A stretch of DNA of 64,000 bases from Bailinhaonella thermotolerans (GCF_003594875.1 NZ_QZEY01000024.1:56910-120909); one strand, 5' to 3'. Shown: positions 32,188-41,959, numbered from the stretch's first letter. The notes: a model not told the origin generated them from the letters alone. Numbers and translations are program-made.

Positions 32188-32367
32188 CCCCCGCCGTACG
32201 GCTCCCGCGACCGCGGCGTCACGCCGTACGGCCACCGCACGGCCGCCATGCCGTACGGCGGCGCGCGGCGGGCGGCGTCGGCCGTACACGCACGGACGCC
32301 CGCCGGGCCGGGGCCGGGTGAGGGCGGCCAGGCCGGGCGGGCGTCCGGGGGGATCCGGGTCAGCAGG
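32188..32367. repeat. Intergenic stretch with several GCCGTACGGC-type palindromes
   Basis: This 180-bp gap has three CCGTACGG cores and one CCGTACAC variant spaced over about 90 bp (32195-32290), with GC-rich filler and no open gene. It is the same palindromic element that recurs in many gaps of the window. Confidence 0.6.
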
Positions 32368-33528
32368 TCATTCGGCGGCGGCGAGCTGGCCGCAGGCGCC
32401 GTCGATCTCCCGGCCCCGGGTGTCGCGGACCGTCACCGCGACGCCGTGGGACTCCAGCCGGTGGACGAAGGCGCGCTCGTCCTCGGGACGGGACGCGGTC
32501 CACTTGGAGCCCGGGGTCGGGTTCAGCGGGATGAGGTTGACGTGCGCGAGGCGGCCCTTGATCAGGCGGCCCAGCAGGTCGGCCCGCCATTCCTGGTCGT
32601 TGATGTCGCGGATCAGGGCGTACTCGATGGAGACGCGGCGGCCGGTCGTGCGGGTGTAGGCCCACACGGCGTCCAGGACCTCGGCGACCTTCCACCGGTT
32701 GTTGATCGGGACGAGCGTGTCGCGCAGCTCGTCGTCGGGGGCGTGCAGCGACAGCGCGAGCGTGACCGGCAGGCCCTCGTCGGCCAGCTTGCCGATCGCG
32801 GGCACCAGGCCGACCGTCGAGACGGTGACGTTGCGGGCGGACATCCCCAGGCCGGCGGGGGCCGGGTCCACGAGGCGGCGCACGGCCCCGATCACGGCCT
32901 TGTAGTTGGCCAGCGGCTCGCCCATGCCCATGAAGACGACGTTGCTCAGCCGCCCGGGGCCGCCCGGCAGCTCGCCGTCGCGCATCGCCCGCGCGCCCGC
33001 CACGACCTGCTCGACGATCTCGCCGGTGGACAGGTTGCGGGTCAGGCCCGCCTGGCCGGTGGCGCAGAAGGGGCAGTTCATGCCGCAGCCCGCCTGCGAG
33101 GACACGCAGATCGTGGCGCGGTCGGGATAGCGCATGAGCACCGACTCGATGAGCGTGCCGTCGAACGCCCGCCAGAGCGTCTTGCGCGTGGTGCCCGCGT
33201 CGGTGGCGATGCTGCGCACCTCGGTCAGCAGCGGCGGCAGCAGTTCCGCGCCGAGCTTGTCGCGCAGCGCCGCCGGCAGGTCGGTCATCTGCTCGGCGCT
33301 GGAGTTCAGGCGCGCGAAGTAGTGCCGCGAGAGCTGGTCGGCCCGGAACGGCTTCTCCCCCAGCTCCGCCACGGCCTCGCGCCGCTGCTCGACGGTGAGG
33401 TCGGCGAGGTGGCGCTTCGGCTTGGCGCGGCGCGGCGCGACGAAGGTCAGCTCCCCGGGCTGGGTGCGGCGGGGCGCCGGCGGAGCGGCCTCGTCGACGG
33501 ACTCGGCGGCGGGCACGGAGGAGGACAT
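32368..33528 (-). CDS. rlmN: 23S rRNA/tRNA adenine C2-methyltransferase RlmN
   Basis: A 386-residue radical SAM enzyme. The CxxxCxxC cluster reads CGMNCPFC, and the second catalytic cysteine is in DGACGQL near the C-terminus. It methylates C2 of A2503 in 23S rRNA and A37 in some tRNAs. [11 protein letters not shown] and [17 protein letters not shown] are conserved family segments. ATG 33528 has GGAAG upstream. In actinomycetes rlmN commonly follows cdsA and frr; here a SUFU-like gene is inserted between rlmN and cdsA on the opposite strand. Confidence 0.93.
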   Translation of the reverse strand: MSSSVPAAESVDEAAPPAPRRTQPGELTFVAPRRAKPKRHLADLTVEQRREAVAELGEKPFRADQLSRHYFARLNSSAEQMTDLPAALRDKLGAELLPPLLTEVRSIATDAGTTRKTLWRAFDGTLIESVLMRYPDRATICVSSQAGCGMNCPFCATGQAGLTRNLSTGEIVEQVVAGARAMRDGELPGGPGRLSNVVFMGMGEPLANYKAVIGAVRRLVDPAPAGLGMSARNVTVSTVGLVPAIGKLADEGLPVTLALSLHAPDDELRDTLVPINNRWKVAEVLDAVWAYTRTTGRRVSIEYALIRDINDQEWRADLLGRLIKGRLAHVNLIPLNPTPGSKWTASRPEDERAFVHRLESHGVAVTVRDTRGREIDGACGQLAAAE

Positions 33529-33631
33529 ACAGGCTTCCAATTTCTCAGATAGTGACGCTCGGCGGCGTGGCGATGCCGGTTGCGGCGTGATACGGCGGCA
33601 CCGGCCTCCCTCTCATCTAAAGTCCAGATCC

Positions 33632-34741
33632 ATGGCGATATTCCGGACAGGCGGGACGGCTCCGGAAGGCACGCACGTCGTGGTGTCGGACATCAGCCCC
33701 TACGGCAGCCGCGACCTCGTCGTGGAGTACGACGGAGTCACCTCGGTAGCGTACCTGCGCGACCCGGCGAGCGAGGCCGTGCGCGGGGCGGTCTGGCTGG
33801 CGAACCACGTCCCCGCGCCCGCGGCGGTGGACCTGGGCCGCGTCAGCGCCGGGATGGTCCCGCCGATGCCCGCCTCCGCCACCCGCCACCCCTCGGGCCG
33901 CCCGCCGCTGAACCCGGCGGAGCTGGGCGTCCTGTGGTTCGAGGAGGGCGACGGCGTGGCCCTGCTCGAACGCGGCGAGCTGCTCGCGGTCATCCCCGGG
34001 TGGGGCGACCCCGCGCGGGGCATGCCCGGGTACGCCAGGGACGCGCTGGGCGAGACCCCCCTCGCCTGGCCCCTCGCCGAGGCGCTGGAGGGGCTGGGCC
34101 CCCGGGTGGACAAGGCCGGGTCCTACTGGCGGTGGCGGCGCGGCGAGGGCGCGTGGGAGACGTTCCAGCAGTTCATCATGGGTCACCTGGACACCCGCCT
34201 GGGCCCGGGAGCCCGCTACTGGGACGCCGGCGGGGACCTGCTGCCCACCGTCGGCATCACCGAGCACCCGCCCGCCCGCGACCGGGCGTACACCATGCTC
34301 TCCACGGTCGGGATGAGCTGCCAGCGCATGCCGACCGTCGAGCAGTACGTCGAGGACCCGGGGTCGTACGCCCGGATCGAGCTGGCCATCGCCACGCGCG
34401 GGGACAGCAAGCAGGCGGCGCGGTTGTTCCTGTGGCTGGCGCGTTATCCCTGGCACTCGGTCACCTGGCTGGGTCACGGCCACACCGCCAAGTGGTACCA
34501 CGAGCCGGCGACCTTCCCCCTCGGGCACGCCTGGCAGGGGGTCCTCATGCTGGCGGACGTGCGCCGCCTCCCGGGCCCGGAGGTGCCCGACCTGTCGGGC
34601 TTCTCCTTCGGCGGCGACCCCGTCACGTGGCTCTGGCTCATCCCCATCACGGAGGCCGAGCGCCGCATCGCCACCGAGCGCGGCCACGAGGCGCTGCGGG
34701 CCCACCTCACCGCCCAGCGCCGCTCCTGGGTCGTCGGCTGA
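33632..34741 (+). CDS. Suppressor-of-fused (SUFU)-like domain protein
   Basis: A 369-residue cytoplasmic protein. The C-terminal half (about 170-365) has RAYTMLSTVGMSCQRMP, RIELAIATRGD, an aromatic-rich core and PITEAERRIATERGHEAL, the layout of bacterial SUFU-domain proteins, which are often found near immunity loci but have no settled function. The N-terminal half is unrecognised. There is no ribosome-binding site: TAAAGT (33618-33623) lies 8 nt before the ATG, suggesting a leaderless mRNA. It is the only plus-strand gene between the minus-strand rlmN and cdsA. Confidence 0.6.
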   Translation: MAIFRTGGTAPEGTHVVVSDISPYGSRDLVVEYDGVTSVAYLRDPASEAVRGAVWLANHVPAPAAVDLGRVSAGMVPPMPASATRHPSGRPPLNPAELGVLWFEEGDGVALLERGELLAVIPGWGDPARGMPGYARDALGETPLAWPLAEALEGLGPRVDKAGSYWRWRRGEGAWETFQQFIMGHLDTRLGPGARYWDAGGDLLPTVGITEHPPARDRAYTMLSTVGMSCQRMPTVEQYVEDPGSYARIELAIATRGDSKQAARLFLWLARYPWHSVTWLGHGHTAKWYHEPATFPLGHAWQGVLMLADVRRLPGPEVPDLSGFSFGGDPVTWLWLIPITEAERRIATERGHEALRAHLTAQRRSWVVG

Positions 34742-34811
34742 CGCCGGGCCGGCCAAGGAGCCGCGGGCTGACGCCGGGAACGCCAGGAGACGTCCGCCGG
34801 TGCCGGGCCGG

Positions 34812-35753
34812 TCAGGAGACGAAGAGCTCCATGAGGAGCCAGGCGGGGACGACCACGGCCAGGAGCGAGTCGAGGCGGTCCATCACGCCGCCGTGGCCGG
34901 GGAGCAGGGTGCCCATGTCCTTGATGCCGAGGTCGCGCTTGACCACCGACTCGATCAGGTCGCCGAGCGTCGCGCAGACCACGGCCACGAGACCGAGCAG
35001 CGCGCCCTGCCAGATCGCCGCGTCCAGCAGCCACGACAGGAGCCAGGCCCCGACCAGCATGCACGCCAGGGCCGACCCGGCGAAGCCCTCCCAGGTCTTC
35101 TTGGGGCTGATCACCGGCGACATCCGGTGCTTGCCGAAGAGGACCCCGGCGGCGTACCCGCCGATGTCGCTCGACACGGTGACCGCGATGAACACGACCA
35201 CCCGGTGCGCCCCGTCCGGCTCGGCCAGCATGAGCATCACGAAGCCGGCCAGCAGCGGCGCGTAGGCCAGCACGAACACCGAGGCCGTGGCGTCGCGGAC
35301 GTAGCCGTCGATGCCCCCGGCGAACATCCGCCAGGTCAGCACCGCCAGCACCGTCAGCGCGAACGCCCCGGCCAGCGACACCGGTCCACCGGCGTACGCC
35401 CCGACGAGCATCGCCGTGCCCCCGGCCAGCACGGGCCACAGCGGGACCCGGATGTCACGGGCGGCCACGGCCTTGACCAGCTCGAACACGCCGAGCCCGA
35501 GGAAGAGCACGACGACGGCCACGAAGATCTGCTTGACCGTGTAGAGCGAGAGGATCACCAGCGCGCCCAGCAGCACGCCGACGCCGATCGCCGCGGGCAG
35601 ATTCCGCCCGGTACGGCTCGCGCCGGGCTCGGGGCCCGGCGCAGCCGTACGGGATGCCGTTTCGTCTCCGGAACCCGAGCCTCCGGGCTCCGAACCGGAG
35701 CCGGAGGGGGACCCGGCAGCCGAGTCGTTCACAGCCGCACTACTTTCCCGCAT
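34812..35753 (-). CDS. cdsA: Phosphatidate cytidylyltransferase
   Basis: A 313-residue membrane enzyme that makes CDP-diacylglycerol from CTP and phosphatidic acid for phospholipid synthesis. After a long disordered, Gly/Ser/Pro-rich start (to about 50) there are seven or eight spans. The signature SPKKTWEG and the C-terminal GDLIESVVKRDLGIKDMG with LPGHGGVMDRLDS identify the family firmly. ATG at 35753 is 15 bp after the frr stop. It is last in the pyrH-frr-cdsA unit. Confidence 0.95.
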   Translation of the reverse strand: MRESSAAVNDSAAGSPSGSGSEPGGSGSGDETASRTAAPGPEPGASRTGRNLPAAIGVGVLLGALVILSLYTVKQIFVAVVVLFLGLGVFELVKAVAARDIRVPLWPVLAGGTAMLVGAYAGGPVSLAGAFALTVLAVLTWRMFAGGIDGYVRDATASVFVLAYAPLLAGFVMLMLAEPDGAHRVVVFIAVTVSSDIGGYAAGVLFGKHRMSPVISPKKTWEGFAGSALACMLVGAWLLSWLLDAAIWQGALLGLVAVVCATLGDLIESVVKRDLGIKDMGTLLPGHGGVMDRLDSLLAVVVPAWLLMELFVS

Positions 35754-35768
35754 GTGTCAGGGGGACGA

Positions 35769-36326
35769 TCAGACCGCGAGAAGCTCGGTCTCCTTCTGCT
35801 TGAGCAGATCGTCGACCTTGGCCACGTGCTTGTGGGTGAAGTCGTCGAGCTCCTTCTCGGCGCGACGGCCCTCGTCCTCGCCGATGTCGCCGTTCTTGAT
35901 CGCCTTGTCGATGGCGTCCTTGGCGTGGCGGCGGATGTTGCGGATCGAGATGCGGCTGTCCTCGGCCTTGCCGCGCGCGACCTTGACGAGTTCCTTGCGG
36001 CGCTCCTGCGACAGCTCCGGGAACACCACGCGGATGATGTTGCCGTCGTTGCCGGGGTTGACGCCCAGGTCGCTGTCGCGGATGGCGCGCTCGATGGCGC
36101 CCAGCGAGCTCTTGTCGAAGGGCTGGATGACGACCATGCGCGGCTCGGGCACGTGGAACGACGCGAGCTGCTGGACGGGCGTCTGGGCGCCGTAGTAATC
36201 GACCGTGATCTTGTTGAACATGGCCGGGGTGACCCGGCCGGTGCGGATACCGGCGAAGTCCTCCTTGGCGACCTCGACGGCCTTCTCCATCTTCTCCTCG
36301 GCTTCGAGGAGGGTTTCGTCGATCAT
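35769..36326 (-). CDS. frr: Ribosome recycling factor
   Basis: A 185-residue protein that, with EF-G, splits the post-termination ribosome. Length and sequence are typical: start [17 protein letters not shown], then [41 protein letters not shown] and the C-terminal helix ending in [21 protein letters not shown] 36326 has AGGAG upstream. It lies 10 bp after pyrH. Confidence 0.97.
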   Translation of the reverse strand: MIDETLLEAEEKMEKAVEVAKEDFAGIRTGRVTPAMFNKITVDYYGAQTPVQQLASFHVPEPRMVVIQPFDKSSLGAIERAIRDSDLGVNPGNDGNIIRVVFPELSQERRKELVKVARGKAEDSRISIRNIRRHAKDAIDKAIKNGDIGEDEGRRAEKELDDFTHKHVAKVDDLLKQKETELLAV

Positions 36327-36335
36327 GTCGGACTC

Positions 36336-37199
<864 letters not shown>

Positions 37200-38033
37200 C
37201 TAAGCCTGACCCACCTTGTAGCGGGCGAAGGCCTGGACGGTGACGCCGGCCTCCTGGGCGACCTTGGCGATCGTCTTCTTGTTGTCCTTGACGAACGGCT
37301 GCTCCAGGACGGTGAAGTCCTTGTAGAAGCCGCCGATCCGGCCCTCGACGATCTTGGCGATGGCCTGCTCGGGCTTGCCCTCGTCGCGGGTCATCTGCTC
37401 GAAGAGCGCGCGCTCCTTCTCGACCACGTCGGCCGGGACGTCCTCGCGGCTGAGCCACTTGGGCGCCATCGCGGCGATGTGCTGCGCCAGGTCCTTGCCG
37501 ATCTCGGCGTTCTCCTTGTCGAGCTGCACGAGCACGCCCACGGTCGGCGGGAGCTGCGGGTCCGACTTGTGCAGGTAGGAGGCGATGTAGCCGCCCTCCA
37601 GCAGCGAGAACCGGCGGATCTCGATCTTCTCGCCCAGCGCGGCGTTCGCCTCGTCGAGGTGCTCCTTGACGGACTTGCCCTCGAGCTCGGAGGACAGCAG
37701 CGCGTCCACGTCGGCCGGCTTGGTGGCGGCGATGTGGTCGACGACCTTGGCCGCGAGCTCCTGGAACCGCTCGCCCTTGGCGACGAAGTCGGTCTCGCAG
37801 TTGAGCTCCAGCAGGGCGCCCAGGGAGGTGCCCTCGAGCTTGGCGGCGACCAGGCCGTTGGAGGCGGTGCGCGCCTCGCGCTTGCCGACGTCCTTGGCGC
37901 CCATCAGGCGCAGGATCTCGACGGCCTTGTCGAAGTCGCCCTCGGCCTCGGTGAGCGCCTTCTTACAGTCCATCATCCCGGCGGCGGTCAGCTCACGGAG
38001 CCGCTTGACGTCCGCCATGTTGACAGTAGCCAT
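37200..38033 (-). CDS. tsf: Translation elongation factor Ts
   Basis: A 277-residue guanine-nucleotide exchange factor for EF-Tu. The N-terminal UBA-like domain has ELTAAGMMDCKKALTEA, and the core has LLELNCETDFVAKGERF. The C-terminal end has VTVQAFARYKVGQA. ATG 38033 has GAGGA upstream, favouring it over ATG 38018. The spacing from rpsB is unusual: 368 bp, compared with a short gap in most bacteria. Confidence 0.97.
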   Translation of the reverse strand: MATVNMADVKRLRELTAAGMMDCKKALTEAEGDFDKAVEILRLMGAKDVGKREARTASNGLVAAKLEGTSLGALLELNCETDFVAKGERFQELAAKVVDHIAATKPADVDALLSSELEGKSVKEHLDEANAALGEKIEIRRFSLLEGGYIASYLHKSDPQLPPTVGVLVQLDKENAEIGKDLAQHIAAMAPKWLSREDVPADVVEKERALFEQMTRDEGKPEQAIAKIVEGRIGGFYKDFTVLEQPFVKDNKKTIAKVAQEAGVTVQAFARYKVGQA

Positions 38034-38401
38034 AGTCGTTCCTCGTCGAATCGATCGATCGTGGAGGGGGCGCCCGCGTTCGGCGCCGCACCCGTGTGTT
38101 CTTCGTCGCACGTCCCCGCGCCCGCGAGGTCGTGTTCGAGCGGCTCCCTCGGGGGCGCTCGCGGCGTCCGCCGTACGGCTTCCGCGGAGCGTGCCCCCGT
38201 CGCCGGCGTTCAACCGCCCCGGATCGTCCCGGGAGGGCGGCCGTGCCGGAGTCGGGAGGTGTTTCCCGTGTTCAGGCGTCGGCCGTACGGCTTGCGCGGG
38301 GTCGGACCCGCGCCCGCCGTACGGCCGAAGAGTGCTGCGGCGTGAGCCGCACGCCTTCGATCAGCCTGGGATCAGTGTCGATCAGGCCGGGTCAGGCCGG
38401 G
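38034..38401. other. 368-bp rpsB-tsf gap with palindromes, no gene seen
   Basis: The gap contains at least three GCCGTACGGC-type palindromes (around 38168, 38281 and 38317) and GC-rich DNA without a frame that looks coding by composition or ribosome site. It may contain a processing site, attenuator or separate tsf promoter; none is clear. Confidence 0.5.
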
Positions 38402-39313
38402 TCAGGCGGACTGCTCGCCGGACTCGTCCTGGGCCGGGGCCTCGGTCTGCGCCGGGGCCTCGGTCTCGGCCAGGGCCTCGGAGGAGACCTCGGCGGAGGC
38501 GGCCTCGGGCTGCGCGGCGGCCTCGGCCGGGGTGGAGCCCTCGAGCAGCTCGCGCTCCCACTCGGCCAGCGGCTCGTCCGTGCCCACGCCCTCGGGCTTC
38601 TCGTCACCGCGGGCGGCGCCGGAGCGGGCCATGAGGCCGTCGGCGACCGCGTCGGCGATCACTCGGGTGAGCAGGCTGACGGAGCGGATCGCGTCGTCGT
38701 TGCCCGGGATCGGGTAGTTGACCTCGTCCGGGTCGCAGTTGGTGTCGAGGATCGCCACCACCGGGATGCCCAGCTTGTGGGCCTCGTTGACGGCGATGTG
38801 CTCCTTCTTCGTGTCGACGACCCACAGCGCGGAGGGCACGCGGGCCATGTCACGGATGCCGCCGAGGGTGCGCTCGAGCTTGTCCTTCTCGCGGCGGCGC
38901 ATGAGGAGCTCCTTCTTCGTGAGGCCGGAGCCGGCCACGTCGTCGAAGTCGAGCTCCTCCAGCTCCTTGAGGCGCTGGAGCCGCTTGTGCACGGTGGAGA
39001 AGTTGGTGAGCATGCCGCCCAGCCAGCGCTGGTTGACGTAGGGCATCCCGACCCGGGTGGCCTGCTCGGCGATGGCCTCCTGGGCCTGCTTCTTGGTGCC
39101 GACGAACAGGATGGTGCCGCCGTGCGCCACGGTCTCCTTGACGAAGTCGTAGGCGCGGTCGATGAACGACAGCGACTTCTGCAGGTCGATGATGTAGATG
39201 CCGTTGCGCTCGGTGAAGATGAAGCGCTTCATCTTCGGGTTCCAACGGCGAGTCTGGTGCCCGAAGTGGACGCCGCTCTCAAGCAGCTGTCGCATGGTGA
39301 CGACGGGGGCCAT
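38402..39313 (-). CDS. rpsB: 30S ribosomal protein uS2
   Basis: A 303-residue S2. [22 protein letters not shown] and [12 protein letters not shown] are diagnostic, as is [22 protein letters not shown], seen in part. The C-terminal 60 residues are a disordered Ala/Glu/Gln-rich tail containing repeated TEAPAQ, a common actinobacterial extension. ATG 39313 has AGGAGG upstream. It is upstream of tsf on the minus strand. Confidence 0.97.
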   Translation of the reverse strand: MAPVVTMRQLLESGVHFGHQTRRWNPKMKRFIFTERNGIYIIDLQKSLSFIDRAYDFVKETVAHGGTILFVGTKKQAQEAIAEQATRVGMPYVNQRWLGGMLTNFSTVHKRLQRLKELEELDFDDVAGSGLTKKELLMRRREKDKLERTLGGIRDMARVPSALWVVDTKKEHIAVNEAHKLGIPVVAILDTNCDPDEVNYPIPGNDDAIRSVSLLTRVIADAVADGLMARSGAARGDEKPEGVGTDEPLAEWERELLEGSTPAEAAAQPEAASAEVSSEALAETEAPAQTEAPAQDESGEQSA

Positions 39314-39514
39314 GTGGTCCTCCTGTTGTGGGCGCGCGGTCGGACGGTCACCCGTCCTCGGCGCGCCGGCCTCGGTTGTCGCGGCGGCCGAACGGCCACC
39401 GCCCTGACGCCCTTCCGGCTCCTGCCGGAGACGTTCGTCCCCGGACCGAGGGAGCCTGCCGCCGCCGGTTCCCCGGACGACGATCGGGCGCGCGAAATCG
39501 ACCCATGACTGGGC

Positions 39515-39529
39515 CGTCAAGCAAGTGTA
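39515..39529 (-). promoter_or_regulatory. Possible rpsB promoter elements
   Basis: Minus-strand TACACT (39524-39529) resembles a -10 and TTGACG (39515-39520) resembles a -35 of a second promoter. Either could drive rpsB through a leader of about 200 nt. The assignment is weak. Confidence 0.25.
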
Positions 39530-39781
39530 CCGTTCTCCCGCGACTCGCCCGGTGCACACGCGACCGGGACCCGTGGCACGAACCGTCCCGAGCCGCCTCC
39601 CGAGCCGCCTCCCGAGCCGCGCCCCGGGCTTCACCACGGCGTACGCCCCGGAGACCCGGCCGCGGACGCGGGCCGCCGTACGCCTCGGGGCGGGGCCCAG
39701 GCCCCGGATCGGGCGGGCCCGTACGCCTCAAGGCGAGGGCCCGCGCCCGCGCCGAACGTGCCGGGCGAGGCGGCTCAGGCG

Positions 39782-39877
39782 GTACGCCTCGGGCGGGCGG
39801 GCTCAGGCCGTACGCCTCGGAGGGGCGGGTCCGTGCCGTACGCCTCGGAAGGGGCGGGCTCGTGCCGTACGCCTCGG
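39782..39877. repeat. 28-bp tandem array, four copies
   Basis: The motif GTACGCCTCGG occurs at 39782, 39810, 39838 and 39867, a spacing of 28, 28 and 29 bp. Related copies occur upstream near 39678 and 39720. The array ends just before the GNAT stop. The whole gap 39530-39890 has no convincing gene. Confidence 0.75.
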
Positions 39878-39890
39878 GCGGGCGGGGTGG

Positions 39891-40367
39891 TCAGGTGAGC
39901 TCGTGGGCGAGGAGGTCCATCAGGAGGTTGTCGTGCCAGCCCCGGCCGTCCACGTCGCGTTCGTAGGCGCGCATGACGCCCACGGGTCTGAAGCCGACCT
40001 TCTCGTAGGCGCGGATCGCGGCGGTGTTGGCGGCGGCGGGGTCGATGGTCAGGCGGTGGTGGCCGCGTTCGGTGATGAGCCAGCGGGCGAGGGCGCGCAC
40101 GGCGTCGACGCCCAGGGCCTTGCCGCGCCGGGCCGGGTCGAGGAAGACGTCGATGGATGCGTGGCGGTAGTCGTCGTCCTCCTCCTCGAAGTACTGGATC
40201 GCGCCCGCGACGTCGCCCTCGTGGACGATCGCGAGCATGTCCCCGAACTCCTCCTGGTGGTGCCACCACCGGGCCACCTCGGGCTCGGCCAGGATGCGGC
40301 GCAGTTCCGGGGTGTCCTCCGGCGTGACGGGCCGCAGCAGCACCCGGTCCCCCTGGATCGTGTCCAT
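39891..40367 (-). CDS. GNAT acetyltransferase, AAC(6')-like subgroup
   Basis: A 158-residue GNAT. It has the acetyl-CoA loop pattern R-R-G-K-A-L-G and the C-terminal signature IDPAAANTAAIRAYEKVGF. The latter, with the acidic EEEDDD loop and ARWW start, resembles aminoglycoside 6'-N-acetyltransferases, but resistance cannot be concluded from sequence: many relatives have other or unknown substrates. ATG 40367 has GGGGG upstream. It faces away from the M23 peptidase and lies downstream of a palindrome-rich gap. Confidence 0.75.
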   Translation of the reverse strand: MDTIQGDRVLLRPVTPEDTPELRRILAEPEVARWWHHQEEFGDMLAIVHEGDVAGAIQYFEEEDDDYRHASIDVFLDPARRGKALGVDAVRALARWLITERGHHRLTIDPAAANTAAIRAYEKVGFRPVGVMRAYERDVDGRGWHDNLLMDLLAHELT

Positions 40368-40537
40368 GCCCCCATTCTCGCGCCGGGGCCGGAGGCCGGC
40401 CGCCGGGGCGGGCCGCCGATCACGGGAGGTGGCACGGGGGTGGCTCCCGCCGGGCGACGCCCGCGCGCTGGCGGCCGGAGGGTGGCGGCCCGGCGGGCTG
40501 GCGGCCGGAGGGGTGACGGCCCGGAGGAGTGACGGCC

Positions 40538-40589
40538 GGGGGTGGTGGCCGGGGGTGGTGGCCGGGGGTGGTGGCCGGGGGTGGTGGCC
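40538..40589 (+). repeat. 13-bp tandem repeat, four perfect copies
   Basis: The unit GGGGGTGGTGGCC repeats four times without change at 40538-40589. Imperfect GGCGGCCGGAGGG-like units precede it from about 40467. The gap 40368-40716 contains no gene, only this array and a DnaA-box-like site. Confidence 0.9.
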
Positions 40590-40655
40590 GGGGAGGGGCA
40601 TGGGGGGCGGTGGCGCTGTGGGCGGCGGGTGGGGTGTCGCGGCAGTGGATCCCGG

Positions 40656-40664
40656 TTATCCACA
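40656..40664 (+). other. DnaA-box-like sequence
   Basis: TTATCCACA matches the DnaA consensus exactly but stands alone in this gap, so it is not an origin. It might titrate DnaA or be accidental. Confidence 0.3.
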
Positions 40665-40716
40665 GAATGCGATTCGGCGCCTGCGGAAAGTGAGCGGGGA
40701 GGGCATTCTCCCGCGT

Positions 40717-41451
40717 ATGCCGCCGCGTTTCCTCCCTCATCTCGCCGCGCTGGCCGCCGCCGCCCTCGCGCTCGTGCTCCCCTCGGCCGCCGTCGCGGCG
40801 CCGCCGCGCCCCTCGCCGGGCGCCGCCCCGCGCCCCGAGGCCCCCGGGGCGTCCATCCGCGCCCCAGACCGCACGCCGGACGGCCTCGGGCGGGGCGCGG
40901 TGCGGTGGCGCTGGCCGCTGGACGGGCCCCCGCGCGTGGGTCGCCCCTTCGCCCCGCCGCCCCTCCCCTGGCTCCCCGGCCACCGCGGCGTGGACCTCCC
41001 GGCGGCCCCGGGCACCCGGGTCCTGGCCCCGGGCCCCGGCCGGGTCGCCTACGCGGGCCCCCTGGCCGGCCGGGGCATCGTCGTCCTCCTCCACCCCGGG
41101 GGCCTGCGCACCACCTACCTCCCCCTGACCCCGTCGGTGAGCCCGGGCGACGAGGTCCGCGCGGGCCAGGAGCTGGGCCTCCTGGCCCCCGGCACCCACT
41201 GCCCCGGCCCCTGCCTCCACTGGGGCCTCCTCCACGGCCCCACCTACCTGAACCCCCTCCTGCTCCTGGGCCTGGGCCAGGTCCGCCTGCTCCCCCTGCA
41301 CCTGGCCGACCCCACGCCCACCTCCACCCGGCCGCCCCCCGGTCTCGACCCCGTCGTGCCCCACGCCACGAGAGCCGGACACCCCACGGCAGCGGGACCA
41401 AGGCGTCCCACCGCGCCCGGCCCGCCAGGTCTCACCACGTCAGGACCCTGA
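40717..41451 (+). CDS. Secreted M23 family metallopeptidase
   Basis: A 244-residue exported protein with a signal peptide (hydrophobic to about VAA at residue 28) and a Pro/Arg-rich spacer. The LytM domain has HRGVDLPAAPGTRV (zinc His and Asp) and the third ligand in CLHWGLLHG. It probably cuts peptidoglycan cross-bridges or acts as a regulator of amidases. The C-terminal 50 residues are Pro/Thr/Arg-rich. The ATG at 40717 is supported by the signal peptide; the ribosome site is weak. An M23 gene next to rpsB is normal in actinomycetes. Confidence 0.85.
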   Translation: MPPRFLPHLAALAAAALALVLPSAAVAAPPRPSPGAAPRPEAPGASIRAPDRTPDGLGRGAVRWRWPLDGPPRVGRPFAPPPLPWLPGHRGVDLPAAPGTRVLAPGPGRVAYAGPLAGRGIVVLLHPGGLRTTYLPLTPSVSPGDEVRAGQELGLLAPGTHCPGPCLHWGLLHGPTYLNPLLLLGLGQVRLLPLHLADPTPTSTRPPPGLDPVVPHATRAGHPTAAGPRRPTAPGPPGLTTSGP

Positions 41452-41479
41452 ATCCCACCCCGGCAGGACCACCGCCCAC

Positions 41480-41521
41480 GCCATCGCCATCGCCATCGCC
41501 ATCGCCATCGCCATCGCCATC
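41480..41521 (+). repeat. GCCATC hexanucleotide repeat, seven copies
   Basis: Seven perfect GCCATC units run from 41480 to 41521, between the M23 stop and a small membrane protein gene. Such a repeat can change copy number by slippage. Confidence 0.95.
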
Positions 41522-41559
41522 GCCAGCAGCGAATCTCGCAGAAAGGACCCCCGGAGCCC

Positions 41560-41769
41560 ATGACCCCCTCACTCCTGGGCGCGGCCGCCGCCGGAAGCGC
41601 CGCGAGTCCCCTCCTGATCGCCACGCTCCTCTACCTGGCGAACCGCCTCCGTCACCGCCGCCGGACCCGCCGGGCCCTCACCACCCCCGGCGTAGTGCTC
41701 CTGGCCGCCGAACGAGCCCGCCGCCGCCCCCGCCGGCCCCCGGCCCCACCTCCCACCCACGCCGCCTAG
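41560..41769 (+). CDS. Small membrane protein, unknown function
   Basis: A 69-residue product with one hydrophobic N-terminal segment (ASPLLIATLLYLANRL), then a strongly basic tail with RHRRRTRR and a Pro/Arg end. Ribosome-site candidates are GAAAGGA 12 nt upstream and GGAG close to the ATG. It follows the M23 peptidase gene on the plus strand and the GCCATC repeat. I do not recognise a family. The basic C-terminal half should be cytoplasmic if the span is an N-terminal anchor. The call is moderate because GC-rich DNA readily yields such frames. Confidence 0.45.
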   Translation: MTPSLLGAAAAGSAASPLLIATLLYLANRLRHRRRTRRALTTPGVVLLAAERARRRPRRPPAPPPTHAA

Positions 41770-41959
41770 CCCCGCCCGCCCCGCCCCCGCAACGCACGCC
41801 AGCGGCGGCAGGGGGCGGGGGCGGGCAGGCGGCAGGCGGAGGCGGGGAGGCGGGGCCGGGAGGCCCGGAGGCCGGCAGACCCGGAGGCCGGCAGGCGGGA
41901 GGCCGGGAGGCGGGTGGCGGCGGGGCCGGGTCAGGCGGGAGCGAGGGCGCGGGGGCGGG

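Noticed and set aside
39782..39877. Possible CRISPR array at 28-bp spacing
   Set aside because: The variable parts are degenerate versions of the same GC-rich sequence, not unique spacers.
40600..40716. Replication origin near the TTATCCACA site
   Set aside because: Only one box is present and no dnaA, dnaN or gyrase genes are nearby.
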